From assembly GCA_947488235.1 (NCBI GenBank), contig CANLAQ010000008.1:1-64000 (forward strand): DNA of 64,000 nt. The letters run 5' to 3'. The position numbers were made by a program, and so were the translations under genes. This stretch comes from Flavobacteriales bacterium. GTDB lineage: Bacteria; Bacteroidota; Bacteroidia; Flavobacteriales_D; Crocinitomicaceae. Position 1 is the first letter of the stretch. Every line of letters begins with the position of its first letter. A model generated the notes under the pieces. The model had not been told where the DNA came from. It saw only the letters and a list, made by a program, of their open reading frames with translations, and ran no database searches. This document shows positions 52,083-60,415 of this stretch, piece by piece.

Positions 52083-52388
52083 TTAAAGTTTATTTTTAAG
52101 ACTCATCCAGCCACCACCATTATGAACTTCAGTAAATCCATTTTGTAAAAGTATTGATTTGGCTGAAGCACTCCTCATACCAGAAGCACAGCATGTAATA
52201 ATCACTTTATCTTTTGGAATCTTATTAAGATGATTTTTTAATTGTTGTAATTCAATATTTTTCGATCCTTTTATGTGTCCACTTGCAAATTCAGAACTGG
52301 TTCTTACATCAATAATTATTGCTCCTGCTTGGCTTAATGATTTATAATCTACAGATTTAAAACCAAAAATAGTATTTAAAAACCCCAT
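52083..52388 (-). CDS. Single-domain rhodanese-like protein, 101 aa
   Basis: Sulfur-transfer domain with ASGHIKGSKNIELQQLKNHL and the active-site loop VIITCCASGMRSASA, where a second Cys precedes the catalytic one. The N-terminus (MGFLNTIFGFKSVDYKSL) is a short amphipathic segment, not a signal peptide. It follows another rhodanese gene by 2 bp in the DUF6132-rhodanese-rhodanese operon. Confidence 0.9.
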   Translation of the reverse strand: MGFLNTIFGFKSVDYKSLSQAGAIIIDVRTSSEFASGHIKGSKNIELQQLKNHLNKIPKDKVIITCCASGMRSASAKSILLQNGFTEVHNGGGWMSLKNKL

Positions 52389-52390
52389 GA

Positions 52391-52651
52391 TTAACTATTT
52401 AATTTAAAGTTCACTTCCATCCAACCACCGCCATTCTCGCAGATCAATCCTTTACTTTGAAAATAATGGGCTGCCTGACCACTTCTTCCGCCACTTGCAC
52501 AACAGAAAATCACGGGGCTTTCCATTTCAAATAAAGCAGTTTCGTGCTCCAAGATTTCTTGCAATGGGATATTAATTGAGTTGGGGACATGTCCACCACT
52601 AAATTCTGCTCGAGTTCTTACATCGACAATAGTTCCTTTAATTTCGCTCAT
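52391..52651 (-). CDS. Single-domain rhodanese-like protein, 86 aa
   Basis: Minimal rhodanese: IVDVRTRAEFSGGHVPNSIN, then VIFCCASGGRSGQAAHYF with the same Cys-Cys-Ala-Ser-Gly loop as its neighbour. It ends with ENGGGWMEV, almost identical to the HNGGGWMSL end of the 101-aa protein, so the two are probably a tandem duplication. Cytosolic. Its ATG overlaps the DUF6132 stop by 4 bp. Confidence 0.9.
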   Translation of the reverse strand: MSEIKGTIVDVRTRAEFSGGHVPNSINIPLQEILEHETALFEMESPVIFCCASGGRSGQAAHYFQSKGLICENGGGWMEVNFKLNS

Positions 52652-52854
52652 TTTATTTCTTTTTTATGTGTTAATGAAAGTACTAGATTAGAAAACAAAC
52701 CGAACATTAATCCTCCGTATAAAGTTGATAAAATAGGGGAGGAGCTTATGGCGCATCCTTCTTTACAACCAAAATTCAAATTATATAAATAGCCCAAAAC
52801 TCCACCTAGTACTACTGCAATAATGGTTATTATTCTTGTGTTTTTCTTTGTCAT
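52648..52854 (-). CDS. DUF6132 family small membrane protein
   Basis: The 68-aa protein (ATG 52854, MTKKNTRIITIIAVVLGGVL) has two membrane helices and the conserved cysteine segment GCKEGCAISSSPILSTLYGG between them, the DUF6132 pattern. It starts a three-gene operon with two rhodaneses, so a role in handling sulfur or sulfane sulfur at the membrane is a reasonable guess. The track start 18 codons upstream overlies the promoter TACATTTG. Confidence 0.85.
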   Translation of the reverse strand: MTKKNTRIITIIAVVLGGVLGYLYNLNFGCKEGCAISSSPILSTLYGGLMFGLFSNLVLSLTHKKEIK

Positions 52855-52871
52855 TAGTTCAAATATTTTCA

Positions 52872-52879
52872 CAAATGTA
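52872..52879 (-). promoter_or_regulatory. -7 box TACATTTG of the DUF6132-rhodanese operon
   Basis: Exact TAnnTTTG on the minus strand, 17 nt before the ATG at 52854. Confidence 0.5.
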
Positions 52880-52949
52880 CAGCTATCATTGTAGTTGAAT
52901 TGTATCAATTGTTACATAACTATTTTTTTATTTCTAGAAATAGGTTTAC

Positions 52950-52957
52950 TACCTTTG
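52950..52957 (+). promoter_or_regulatory. -7 box TACCTTTG of the acidic protein gene
   Basis: Exact TAnnTTTG, 14 nt before ATG 52972; it lies inside the longer ORF of the track and decides the start. Confidence 0.55.
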
Positions 52958-52971
52958 TCAAAATTCATTAT

Positions 52972-53451
52972 ATGAAACATGTTAGTTTAAAAAGTATTGA
53001 AGAAGCGATTGCTATAGTAGATAATCTTGATGATGATGCATTAGAAGCTTTATCTGAGAAATATGCATTGGCGCAACAAGAATTATTGGACTATGTAATG
53101 TCAGCTCCTCAAGAATATGAAAATGATTCTTTGGAAGGTCTATTAATCTATTATTTCTGTTTGATATTGGCTGCATTTGAAGCGGAAGGAATTTCACTTC
53201 GTGAAGTAACTGATGCTGAAATTGATGAAATGCAAGAGCCTTTCTTTGAAATGTTGGACAGTTATTTTGAAGAAGAGGATGAAGAAGAATTAGAGTCATT
53301 TTGTGATCAACCACAACTCGCTCAATTCATGGCGATGGAGGTATCTACTGATGATGAAGATGGCTCTAGCATGGATGAAGAAACTGCAACCCAACTTTTT
53401 ATTGTAACGCTGGCAATGATTTCCCTTTTGAATAAGGCTATCGTAACTTAA
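52972..53451 (+). CDS. Very acidic helical hypothetical protein, 159 aa
   Basis: The protein from ATG 52972 begins MKHVSLKSIEEAIAIVDNLD and is dominated by Glu and Asp (for example FEEEDEEELESF) with long helices and a hydrophobic C-terminal helix (ATQLFIVTLAMISLLNKAIV). No signal peptide. It resembles small acidic proteins of unknown function in Flavobacteria. The 24 extra track residues are rejected because of the promoter box within them. Confidence 0.65.
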   Translation: MKHVSLKSIEEAIAIVDNLDDDALEALSEKYALAQQELLDYVMSAPQEYENDSLEGLLIYYFCLILAAFEAEGISLREVTDAEIDEMQEPFFEMLDSYFEEEDEEELESFCDQPQLAQFMAMEVSTDDEDGSSMDEETATQLFIVTLAMISLLNKAIVT

Positions 53452-53453
53452 GA

Positions 53454-56400
53454 TTATATTTTCACGAAAGGCAAGGTAATGGAGCGATTGCTCTGACTTA
53501 CTTTTACAAAATACATTCCATGTAGATAAGAGCTAATGTCAATATTTAATTGCATTACGGACTCTTGTACTTTTTCCATTGTTTGTCTCAATATCAAGCG
53601 ACCACTTAAATCATATAGCATGATATAGGTTTCTCCAGCACCTGATACCGTATTGTCAACAGTAACAGTTATGGAACTCGCACTTGGATTGGGATATAAA
53701 TACGCCAATCCTTCAGGAAGTACTGGACAAGGTGCGAATTTTTCCCCTGGAGATCCACCTTCACAACCAACAAACCACGATAAGCCATTATTAGGATCTA
53801 AAAAACTTCCGTTAAAGGCACTTTCAAAAGTATAATCTTGCGTGGCTGGGATATTTGACCAGGGTGCAATAGTATCATAAAGAAAACTATTAATTAATAC
53901 CCCATTAGAATTGTATATTCTAATACCATCTTTGGCTGATAGACCAAAATCAAAAACACCAATTACATTTTCAACATGTGGATGTCTTTGCGTAAATGCA
54001 TTTAAGTCATTGCCAATTACAAGATAAGCATTGGGCTGTAAGGATACATCAGGCATAATGAATTGATGACTTGACTTTCCATCTTTAAAAATCATTCCGC
54101 CAAGTGCTATGCTATTAGAACTAGTATTTAAAATTTCTATCCAATCGCCAGAATTGTATTGTTGATCAATATTATTAAAATTAAACTCACTTATATTGAT
54201 GGGTTCTTCACATGGGGTATAGGCTTTGCCGGGAGATCCGCTGATACAGCCACAAAACCAAGTGTTTTCGTCTAGAATTGAATTATCAGCATGTTTATTC
54301 TCTAATGTTCTTCCCCAACCATCTGCACATTTAGGGTAGGGGGCTTCATCAGAATAAACAGCGACTAAGGCCATGCTGTCAAAAGGATTAAAAATTCGAA
54401 TGGAATCGTATTTATTGCTCCAAACAAAGCCCGTTCCTCCAACTACATTTTGAACTTGGGGGTACATGGAATTAAAAAGTGCTAAGTTTTCACAAACTAC
54501 CAAATATCCATTTGGTGGAATAATGGTATGATCCTCAAAACTAAATTTATCGTAATGATTTTTCGACTTAATATGCCATGCTGTTAAGTCCATGGCAGTA
54601 AAGCCAAAATTGTGTAACTCAATCCAATTTCCGCCATCTACAGTTGGGTCAGGATTGTAATTAATCTCTGAAATGGTCAAAGATGGTTCTTCAGGTGAAC
54701 CGATAAATACTGCCTTGAATAGATCGTTTTGATCAATATTCTGGGTAATACTTGCCTGCAACAAGCTGCCTGCTGGAAGTGTTATATTTTGAACCCAATT
54801 TTGGAAGGTATAGCCTGGATTGGCTACGGCTGTTATTTTAACGGGGACACCATCAAAATAAACACCTGTCCATGGAAGAGTTTCCGGTACAATAGTTGAT
54901 ATTTTGATATATCCTGCCCCTGCTGGATATACATCTAAACTAACATTTACTTTTTTTACTAAATTAAATTCAGTAACCATCTGATTTCGCACGACAGTAT
55001 TTCTATTGTTAAACTGTCCAATGTGAACATTTCTCCAATAGGCATAATTGGCCATTCCACCTGCTACATCGCCTGTCCATAATTGCAAATGTCTAGGTAG
55101 TTCTGGAAGTAATTCGTTATACATGCTGTCAATAATAGGGGTGTATTTAGCACTTTGAAAAGTGAAATTCATAAGATCTGCGTATCGATTCACAAAATAA
55201 TTTTTAAATTCTGTGTTTTGAACCAAGGCATCATAGATTTGCCAAAATGGATTTGGTTGTTGGTTGTACCTAAACCAATCAAACATATTGGTATTATAAT
55301 CGGTCCAACCACCAAGACCCCATTCTAAATCTTGCAAAAAGAACCGCCATTTATTATCGGTGGTGCGTGTCCTTGCCATTTTCATGTTATTGTAGATCCA
55401 ATCGGCATTTGCAAACCAGTTTTCTCCGGCGATGTAATCTGTGTAATTGTATAAGTCTAGTTTTTTATTACTTTCATTAAAATAGTTAGGACTTGAAGCA
55501 TCTGCTGTAGTGATGTAATCGCGCATGGAGAAAAACGAAGTGTCTGAACCTTTGACCGTTCTAATTACCCCAGCGCCATAAAAATAACTTACTGATAATA
55601 AGTCTAGGCTATCTCTATCATTTCCATAATTATTTTCAAAGTAACCTTCATTCGCCTTTTCGCGCAATTCATAAATACCAAAGTATTGACCATTCAAGTA
55701 AACTACTGCCGGGGTATAACCCTGCGAATTAACATTAGTCTTTGCCATTATTCTACAAAAGGTAGCGTCTCTTTGTGGGTATTGGTTCCAAAAGTTACTA
55801 CCATTTCGAATATATAAAGCATAATAATCTTCAATATATGGTTTTTGCGGAATTATTGGATAGTGTACAGGTTCGCCTTCTCCATAAAGACTGTTTGCTG
55901 GTTCAATGGTAACACTATGCTGAGGGTTGGAACGACTTCCACCGGCTCCTCCATCTGGTTTTACTGAGGCCCTTGTCTCAAACTTTTTTATTCCATTTTT
56001 ATCAAAATATTCTACTACGCAGGGTTTTTTCCAGTCCGTCCACCAATTGTCGAATATCCCATTTCCACCATAAAGATCTGCTGAATCGATGGTAAGGGAA
56101 ACGATTGGCAGGGTAAAATCTTCCTGAAACAAAAAGGTTTCTGTTGCAATCAAACTAGGCAGGAGGTTAGAACCTCCAGAAGGGAAGCAACGAACTTTTA
56201 AAACACAATTAGTCGAAAGCAAGATAGGTCCAACTACCAACGGTGAATTTGCGCTAGGATTAACTCCTGTTGTTGTGTACCTAAGTTCTCCATTTGCAAC
56301 TGAATTATTTACGATATTAGCAAGAATAGGTCCTTGAAATACACCGCCATTGTTTATGATTGTTGCTTGATTTTCATAACCATCATAACCAATTGAGGTA

Positions 56401-57449
56401 TTGTTAGAAGCATTTGGTGTAGGAATAGTAAAAGTGGCAGTTGCGATTCCACCATCCGTAAGTTTACCATTTGACATGTTTGGTTCAAGATCACTTAGGA
56501 GCAATGAATCAATAAAAACACCAGCTGGATTAGAAAGGTAAAGCATTTCACCGCCTGAAGCTAAACCAAAATTGGTCTCTAGAGTTCCTCCTATTGTTGG
56601 TGAGAAATAGGGGTGGCTTGTTCCGCTTGCAAATGTACCTGGGGTGTCATATCCAAAGGTTAAATAAGGTTTTCCTGTTAAATCAGATGAATTCGGATCT
56701 GTATTATGAATTTCAATGGCGAGCACATTATTCCCAAGTGTAAGGGCAGCTTGAATAATTGTAGTATCAATTTCAAAAGATGAAATAGCGCCTCCTTGTG
56801 GGATTGTTGCTTCATGGTCACTCGACAATTCATTCCATGTTGGTGGAGTACCTGTTAGACCTGCGCGGGCGATTTCAATACCGTTCAAGTAGGCCACAAA
56901 TCCATCGTCATAATCTATGTCTAGAATTGCCTTTTTTATTGCGTTAATGTTCGTGCATTGAAAGTTGATTCTGTAATAAACACTAATGTGTGGTCCGATG
57001 ATGTCAGTAGCATCATCTCCATCACCGTAGCCAATACTTGCAGGTCCGCTTAGCCAAGCTCCGCTGTTAAAAATGCTACTATTCCATTGTGGAATATCTG
57101 CTGTAGGAATAATGTAATCCCAAATTGAGTCTGCAAAAACGCTTGTTTCATAGTGATCAATAAAATTTACGGTATTTTTATTTACTGCATGCACCACTAA
57201 AAATCCAGATGGGCTAATCATGGTGGAAGGAAAAGTCCATTTCATGGGCAAGTTCCGATTATCGCTCAGGCCATATCCACCAATATTAGCAGGTATTGCT
57301 GCACCATTATAAATTTCAATCCAATCTGGTGTGCTTCCACTTGGTAAAACAATGGTGTTGCCGTTAGCATTACTTGCTTCATTTAATCTAAGCTGTCCTA
57401 AAGCAATAAGTGGAAATAAGGTTAATAGAAGTACTAGTTTATTCATCAT
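53454..57449 (-). CDS. Secreted LTD-CotH kinase-like protein with T9SS type A sorting domain
   Basis: The 1331-aa protein has a signal peptide (MNKLVLLLTLFPLIALGQ) and three lamin-tail domains, each with the WIEIyN/LhN core: SGSTPDWIEIYNGAAI near the start, DGGNWIELHNFGF near 935 and NSGDWIEILNTSS near 1110. A CotH kinase-like domain spans about 480-800, with RASVKPDGGAGGSRSNPQHS, LYIRNGSNFW, VYLNGQYFGIYELREKAN and FFLQDLEWGLGG (catalytic Asp region). A chitobiase-like strand domain lies around 330-440. The C-terminus (AYLYPNPSASSITVTVDN, MYFVKVSQSNRS) is a type A sorting domain. CotH domains phosphorylate proteins in Bacillus spores; the target here is unknown. ATG at 57449 or 57446. Confidence 0.9.
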   Translation of the reverse strand: MMNKLVLLLTLFPLIALGQLRLNEASNANGNTIVLPSGSTPDWIEIYNGAAIPANIGGYGLSDNRNLPMKWTFPSTMISPSGFLVVHAVNKNTVNFIDHYETSVFADSIWDYIIPTADIPQWNSSIFNSGAWLSGPASIGYGDGDDATDIIGPHISVYYRINFQCTNINAIKKAILDIDYDDGFVAYLNGIEIARAGLTGTPPTWNELSSDHEATIPQGGAISSFEIDTTIIQAALTLGNNVLAIEIHNTDPNSSDLTGKPYLTFGYDTPGTFASGTSHPYFSPTIGGTLETNFGLASGGEMLYLSNPAGVFIDSLLLSDLEPNMSNGKLTDGGIATATFTIPTPNASNNTSIGYDGYENQATIINNGGVFQGPILANIVNNSVANGELRYTTTGVNPSANSPLVVGPILLSTNCVLKVRCFPSGGSNLLPSLIATETFLFQEDFTLPIVSLTIDSADLYGGNGIFDNWWTDWKKPCVVEYFDKNGIKKFETRASVKPDGGAGGSRSNPQHSVTIEPANSLYGEGEPVHYPIIPQKPYIEDYYALYIRNGSNFWNQYPQRDATFCRIMAKTNVNSQGYTPAVVYLNGQYFGIYELREKANEGYFENNYGNDRDSLDLLSVSYFYGAGVIRTVKGSDTSFFSMRDYITTADASSPNYFNESNKKLDLYNYTDYIAGENWFANADWIYNNMKMARTRTTDNKWRFFLQDLEWGLGGWTDYNTNMFDWFRYNQQPNPFWQIYDALVQNTEFKNYFVNRYADLMNFTFQSAKYTPIIDSMYNELLPELPRHLQLWTGDVAGGMANYAYWRNVHIGQFNNRNTVVRNQMVTEFNLVKKVNVSLDVYPAGAGYIKISTIVPETLPWTGVYFDGVPVKITAVANPGYTFQNWVQNITLPAGSLLQASITQNIDQNDLFKAVFIGSPEEPSLTISEINYNPDPTVDGGNWIELHNFGFTAMDLTAWHIKSKNHYDKFSFEDHTIIPPNGYLVVCENLALFNSMYPQVQNVVGGTGFVWSNKYDSIRIFNPFDSMALVAVYSDEAPYPKCADGWGRTLENKHADNSILDENTWFCGCISGSPGKAYTPCEEPINISEFNFNNIDQQYNSGDWIEILNTSSNSIALGGMIFKDGKSSHQFIMPDVSLQPNAYLVIGNDLNAFTQRHPHVENVIGVFDFGLSAKDGIRIYNSNGVLINSFLYDTIAPWSNIPATQDYTFESAFNGSFLDPNNGLSWFVGCEGGSPGEKFAPCPVLPEGLAYLYPNPSASSITVTVDNTVSGAGETYIMLYDLSGRLILRQTMEKVQESVMQLNIDISSYLHGMYFVKVSQSNRSITLPFVKI

Positions 57450-57451
57450 AC

Positions 57452-57459
57452 CAAATTTA
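57452..57459 (-). promoter_or_regulatory. -7 box TAAATTTG directly before the LTD-CotH gene
   Basis: Minus-strand order TAAATTTG, GT, ATG, ATG; predicted leaderless mRNA starting near the second ATG. Confidence 0.5.
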
Positions 57460-57483
57460 AGGAGTATTTGGGTTTCTTGTATA

Positions 57484-58350
57484 CTAAGTGGCTAAATATA
57501 ATAGCATTATGGCCAAAATTGAAAACATTAATCCAAAGCCTTTTTTAAGACTTAATTTTTCTTGAAATAGAAGTAGACCTATAAAACTTGCAATTAACAC
57601 AATAGAAACATTCAATATGGCCAGTACGGTTGAATCATTCCAATCACTTGTTTGATAGGTATTGATCAGTAGATAAATTGAAAAATAGTTGGGAACTCCT
57701 AGAATGAATCCTGCAATAACATTTTTGAAGGCAAATGTCATTTTCTTTTTAATGATCTGTACAATGATGATGCACAAGCCAATTAATCCTGCAAGAAAAA
57801 ACCCTAGCCCTGAAAAAAGTCCAGCATGCCAATCGTTTAACTCATATTTTTGAGTATAATTCAGTAAAAAATCTAACAATCCACTTCCGAAGAATAGCAC
57901 TACCAGCATCCAAACGGAACTTTTAGAATCACTTTTTTCTTTTTTCTGAATCGAGACTAAAAGTACGCCCAGAAAAGCACAGGCAATCCCAGATATTTTT
58001 AAAATAGACAAGGGTTCCTTATAAGCAATAATCATTGCGATAAGGGATACTGCCATTGACATTTTTACGGCAACGGAGGTTATTGCTAATCCATTTTTTT
58101 GAGAACTAAATCCCATTAATGAAAAAAGAGAGATAAAGAGCAAAGCACATGCAATCGCTGCTATTAGGATCACATTAATATTGCTTGGAATTTGATTCAA
58201 CTCCTTTCCGAAAAACAAGAGTGCACATGCAGTAGCAGCAAAATAATTAAAAACTATTGCTTGAAAAGTATCAATATTATATTTCGGAAAAACTTTAAAA
58301 AGAACGAAGATGAAACTCGAGCAAACAATACAACCTATTAATGCAATCAT
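57484..58350 (-). CDS. EamA/DMT family transporter
   Basis: The 288-aa protein has about ten membrane helices in two EamA-like halves, with AYKEPLSILKISGIACAFLG and VLLVSIQ closing the first half and LFQEKLSLKKGFGLMFSILA closing the second, the usual position of the conserved Glu. The ATG overlaps the ribD stop as ATGA, so it is translationally coupled to riboflavin synthesis. EamA proteins move many metabolites; RibN-type members move riboflavin, which makes a flavin-related substrate an attractive guess. Confidence 0.88.
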   Translation of the reverse strand: MIALIGCIVCSSFIFVLFKVFPKYNIDTFQAIVFNYFAATACALLFFGKELNQIPSNINVILIAAIACALLFISLFSLMGFSSQKNGLAITSVAVKMSMAVSLIAMIIAYKEPLSILKISGIACAFLGVLLVSIQKKEKSDSKSSVWMLVVLFFGSGLLDFLLNYTQKYELNDWHAGLFSGLGFFLAGLIGLCIIIVQIIKKKMTFAFKNVIAGFILGVPNYFSIYLLINTYQTSDWNDSTVLAILNVSIVLIASFIGLLLFQEKLSLKKGFGLMFSILAIMLLYLAT

Positions 58351-59384
58351 CTTCTAGAATAATAATAGATTGTATCCTTGTCACCAAATGGGTGTGAAGA
58401 AACAGGTACTCGATTTATAACTGGAGCCTTAACTCCTTCGTGGAATTTTACATTTCCAACAATCACTCTTGCTTCATCCCAAACATTGTCTATGATGAAA
58501 TATTGTAGTGTTCTGCTTCCGCCTTCCACCAAAACAGATTGTATGTTGCGCTTGTACAATTCATCTAAAATTGCTTTTGTCGATGTTTCATGAATTTTGA
58601 TCCATTCTACATTTCCTTTGGTTTCATTTTTAATCCTATTAAAAACTAGGGTAGGTGAGTCATCTGAAAAAATAGCTACATTTTTACTCAATTGCAGTTG
58701 ACTATCAATGACGATTCTTAGAGGATTGGTTCCACTTACTTCTCGGACAGTTAATGATGGGTTATCGTTTGCAATAGTATTTCGTCCAACAAGAATACTT
58801 TGTTCTTCACTGCGCCATTTATGAACGAGCACTTTGGTTTCAGGAGAGGAAATCCAATTGATACCCACTTCTTTCATGGTTCGATCTTTATCTAAAAAAC
58901 CATCTAATGTTTGTGCCCATTTTAAAATAACATAAGGGCGTCTTTTTTCGTGAAAAGTAAAAAACCTTTTATTTAAGTTGCGACATTCTTCAGGAAGTAC
59001 CTCTTCGATTACTGTAATTCCGGCCCGCGCTAATCTTTCAATACCTTTTCCACCAACAATTGGATTGGTATCTCGTGTACCAATAACGACCGTAGCTACC
59101 TTGTTTTCAATTAAGGCATCGACGCAAGGAGGAGTTTTTCCATGGTGAACGCAGGGTTCAAGGGAAATATAAACGGTTGCACCAAGCAATTTACTTTTAT
59201 CTTCCACAGCATTAATTGCTTGTATTTCAGCATGTAATCCCCCAAAAACTTCGTGATACCCTTCTCCAATGATTTCGGAATCCTTTACGATTACGCATCC
59301 AACCATCGGGTTGGGACGCACATTTCCTTGGCCTAAATAAGCTAGATCAATACATCGTTGCATGAAAATTTCATGATTTTCCAT
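58347..59384 (-). CDS. ribD: Bifunctional riboflavin biosynthesis deaminase/reductase
   Basis: Deaminates and then reduces the pyrimidine intermediate of riboflavin synthesis. The 345-aa protein has the zinc deaminase domain (GGLHAEIQAI, then ISLEPCVHHGKTPPCVDALI with the zinc Cys residues) and the reductase domain (AQTLDGFLD, SILVGRNTIANDNPSLTVR, VLVEGGSRTLQYF). The family start MxxxxFMxRCIDLA agrees with ATG 59384; the track TTG at 59390 is part of TAACTTTG. First gene of ribD-eamA. Confidence 0.95.
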   Translation of the reverse strand: MENHEIFMQRCIDLAYLGQGNVRPNPMVGCVIVKDSEIIGEGYHEVFGGLHAEIQAINAVEDKSKLLGATVYISLEPCVHHGKTPPCVDALIENKVATVVIGTRDTNPIVGGKGIERLARAGITVIEEVLPEECRNLNKRFFTFHEKRRPYVILKWAQTLDGFLDKDRTMKEVGINWISSPETKVLVHKWRSEEQSILVGRNTIANDNPSLTVREVSGTNPLRIVIDSQLQLSKNVAIFSDDSPTLVFNRIKNETKGNVEWIKIHETSTKAILDELYKRNIQSVLVEGGSRTLQYFIIDNVWDEARVIVGNVKFHEGVKAPVINRVPVSSHPFGDKDTIYYYSRR

Positions 59385-59387
59385 TTT

Positions 59388-59395
59388 CAAAGTTA
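59388..59395 (-). promoter_or_regulatory. -7 box TAACTTTG directly before ribD
   Basis: Minus-strand order TAACTTTG, AAA, ATG; predicted leaderless. No FMN riboswitch fits between promoter and gene. Confidence 0.5.
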
Positions 59396-59494
59396 ATAAT
59401 ATTCGCGAGAGATTTTTTCATTCCAGATCAATTTGATTTATTTGTAAAAGGTATATAAACACTGAATTAGCATAAAAGTCCTTATTTAATTCCC

Positions 59495-59502
59495 TACCTT
59501 TG
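59495..59502 (+). promoter_or_regulatory. -7 box TACCTTTG of era-der
   Basis: Exact TAnnTTTG, 16 nt before the era ATG. Confidence 0.55.
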
Positions 59503-59518
59503 CACTTTGTAAATAAGC

Positions 59519-60394
59519 ATGGCACATAAATCAGGTTTTGTAAATATTGTTGGGAGTCCAAATGTTGGTAAATCAACACTCATGAATCAATTAATGGGTG
59601 AGAAATTATCAATTGTTTCCGCCAAAGCACAAACCACACGACATCGTATTTTAGGTATCGTAAATGAGGAAGATTATCAAGTAGTTTTTTCTGATACACC
59701 AGGAGTTGTAAATGCCGCCTATAAGTTGCACGAAAACATGATGGAGTATGTCAATGCTTCCATTTATGACGCTGATGTCCTCTTATTCATAACGGATACC
59801 CAAGAGAATGAAATGAATCATCAGCAAACTTTAGAAAAAATAAAAAAGTTAAAAGTCCCTGTGATTTGTTTGATTAATAAAATTGATTTATCTGATCAAG
59901 CTGCGGTTACTGAAAGAGTTGAGTATTGGGAAGAACAATTACCAACAGCTATAATTTATCCAATTTCGGCGCTCCATAAATTTAACATTCAATTGGTTTG
60001 GGAAAAAATTCTAGAATTGATTCCGGAAAATCCCCCATATTATGGAAAGGAAGAAATTTCTGACCGACCAATGCGCTTTTTTGTATCAGAGATCATCCGT
60101 GAAAAAATATTCTTTTTATGTCAAAAGGAAGTGCCTTACAGCTGTCAAATTGAAATAGAAGATTACATTGTTGAAGAAGGTTTGACCCGGATTAGGGCAA
60201 TAATTATTGTGGAAAGAGACTCTCAAAAAGGAATTATCATTGGTAAAGGTGGTGAAATGCTGAAGAAAATTGGCAGTACATCAAGATATGAAATCCAGAA
60301 ATTTCTTGACACGAAGGTATTCCTTCAAACCTTTGTTAAAGTTGATAAAGATTGGCGCTCAACCGAAGCCAAATTAAAAAAATACGGTTACTAA
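59519..60394 (+). CDS. era: GTPase Era
   Basis: Binds 16S rRNA 3' end and supports 30S assembly. The 291-aa protein has [20 protein letters not shown] (G1), the QTTRHRILGIV switch, FSDTPGVVN (G3), LINKIDL (G4) and a C-terminal KH domain with GIIIGKGGEMLKKIGS. Length is normal. The gene is 21 bp before der and shares its promoter and terminator. Confidence 0.97.
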   Translation: MAHKSGFVNIVGSPNVGKSTLMNQLMGEKLSIVSAKAQTTRHRILGIVNEEDYQVVFSDTPGVVNAAYKLHENMMEYVNASIYDADVLLFITDTQENEMNHQQTLEKIKKLKVPVICLINKIDLSDQAAVTERVEYWEEQLPTAIIYPISALHKFNIQLVWEKILELIPENPPYYGKEEISDRPMRFFVSEIIREKIFFLCQKEVPYSCQIEIEDYIVEEGLTRIRAIIIVERDSQKGIIIGKGGEMLKKIGSTSRYEIQKFLDTKVFLQTFVKVDKDWRSTEAKLKKYGY

Positions 60395-60415
60395 TTCAAT
60401 TAGGAAATAATTAAA

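Noticed and set aside
52900-52971. 24-residue N-terminal extension of the acidic protein
   Set aside because: It contains TACCTTTG, and the ATG at 52972 gives a coherent protein start.
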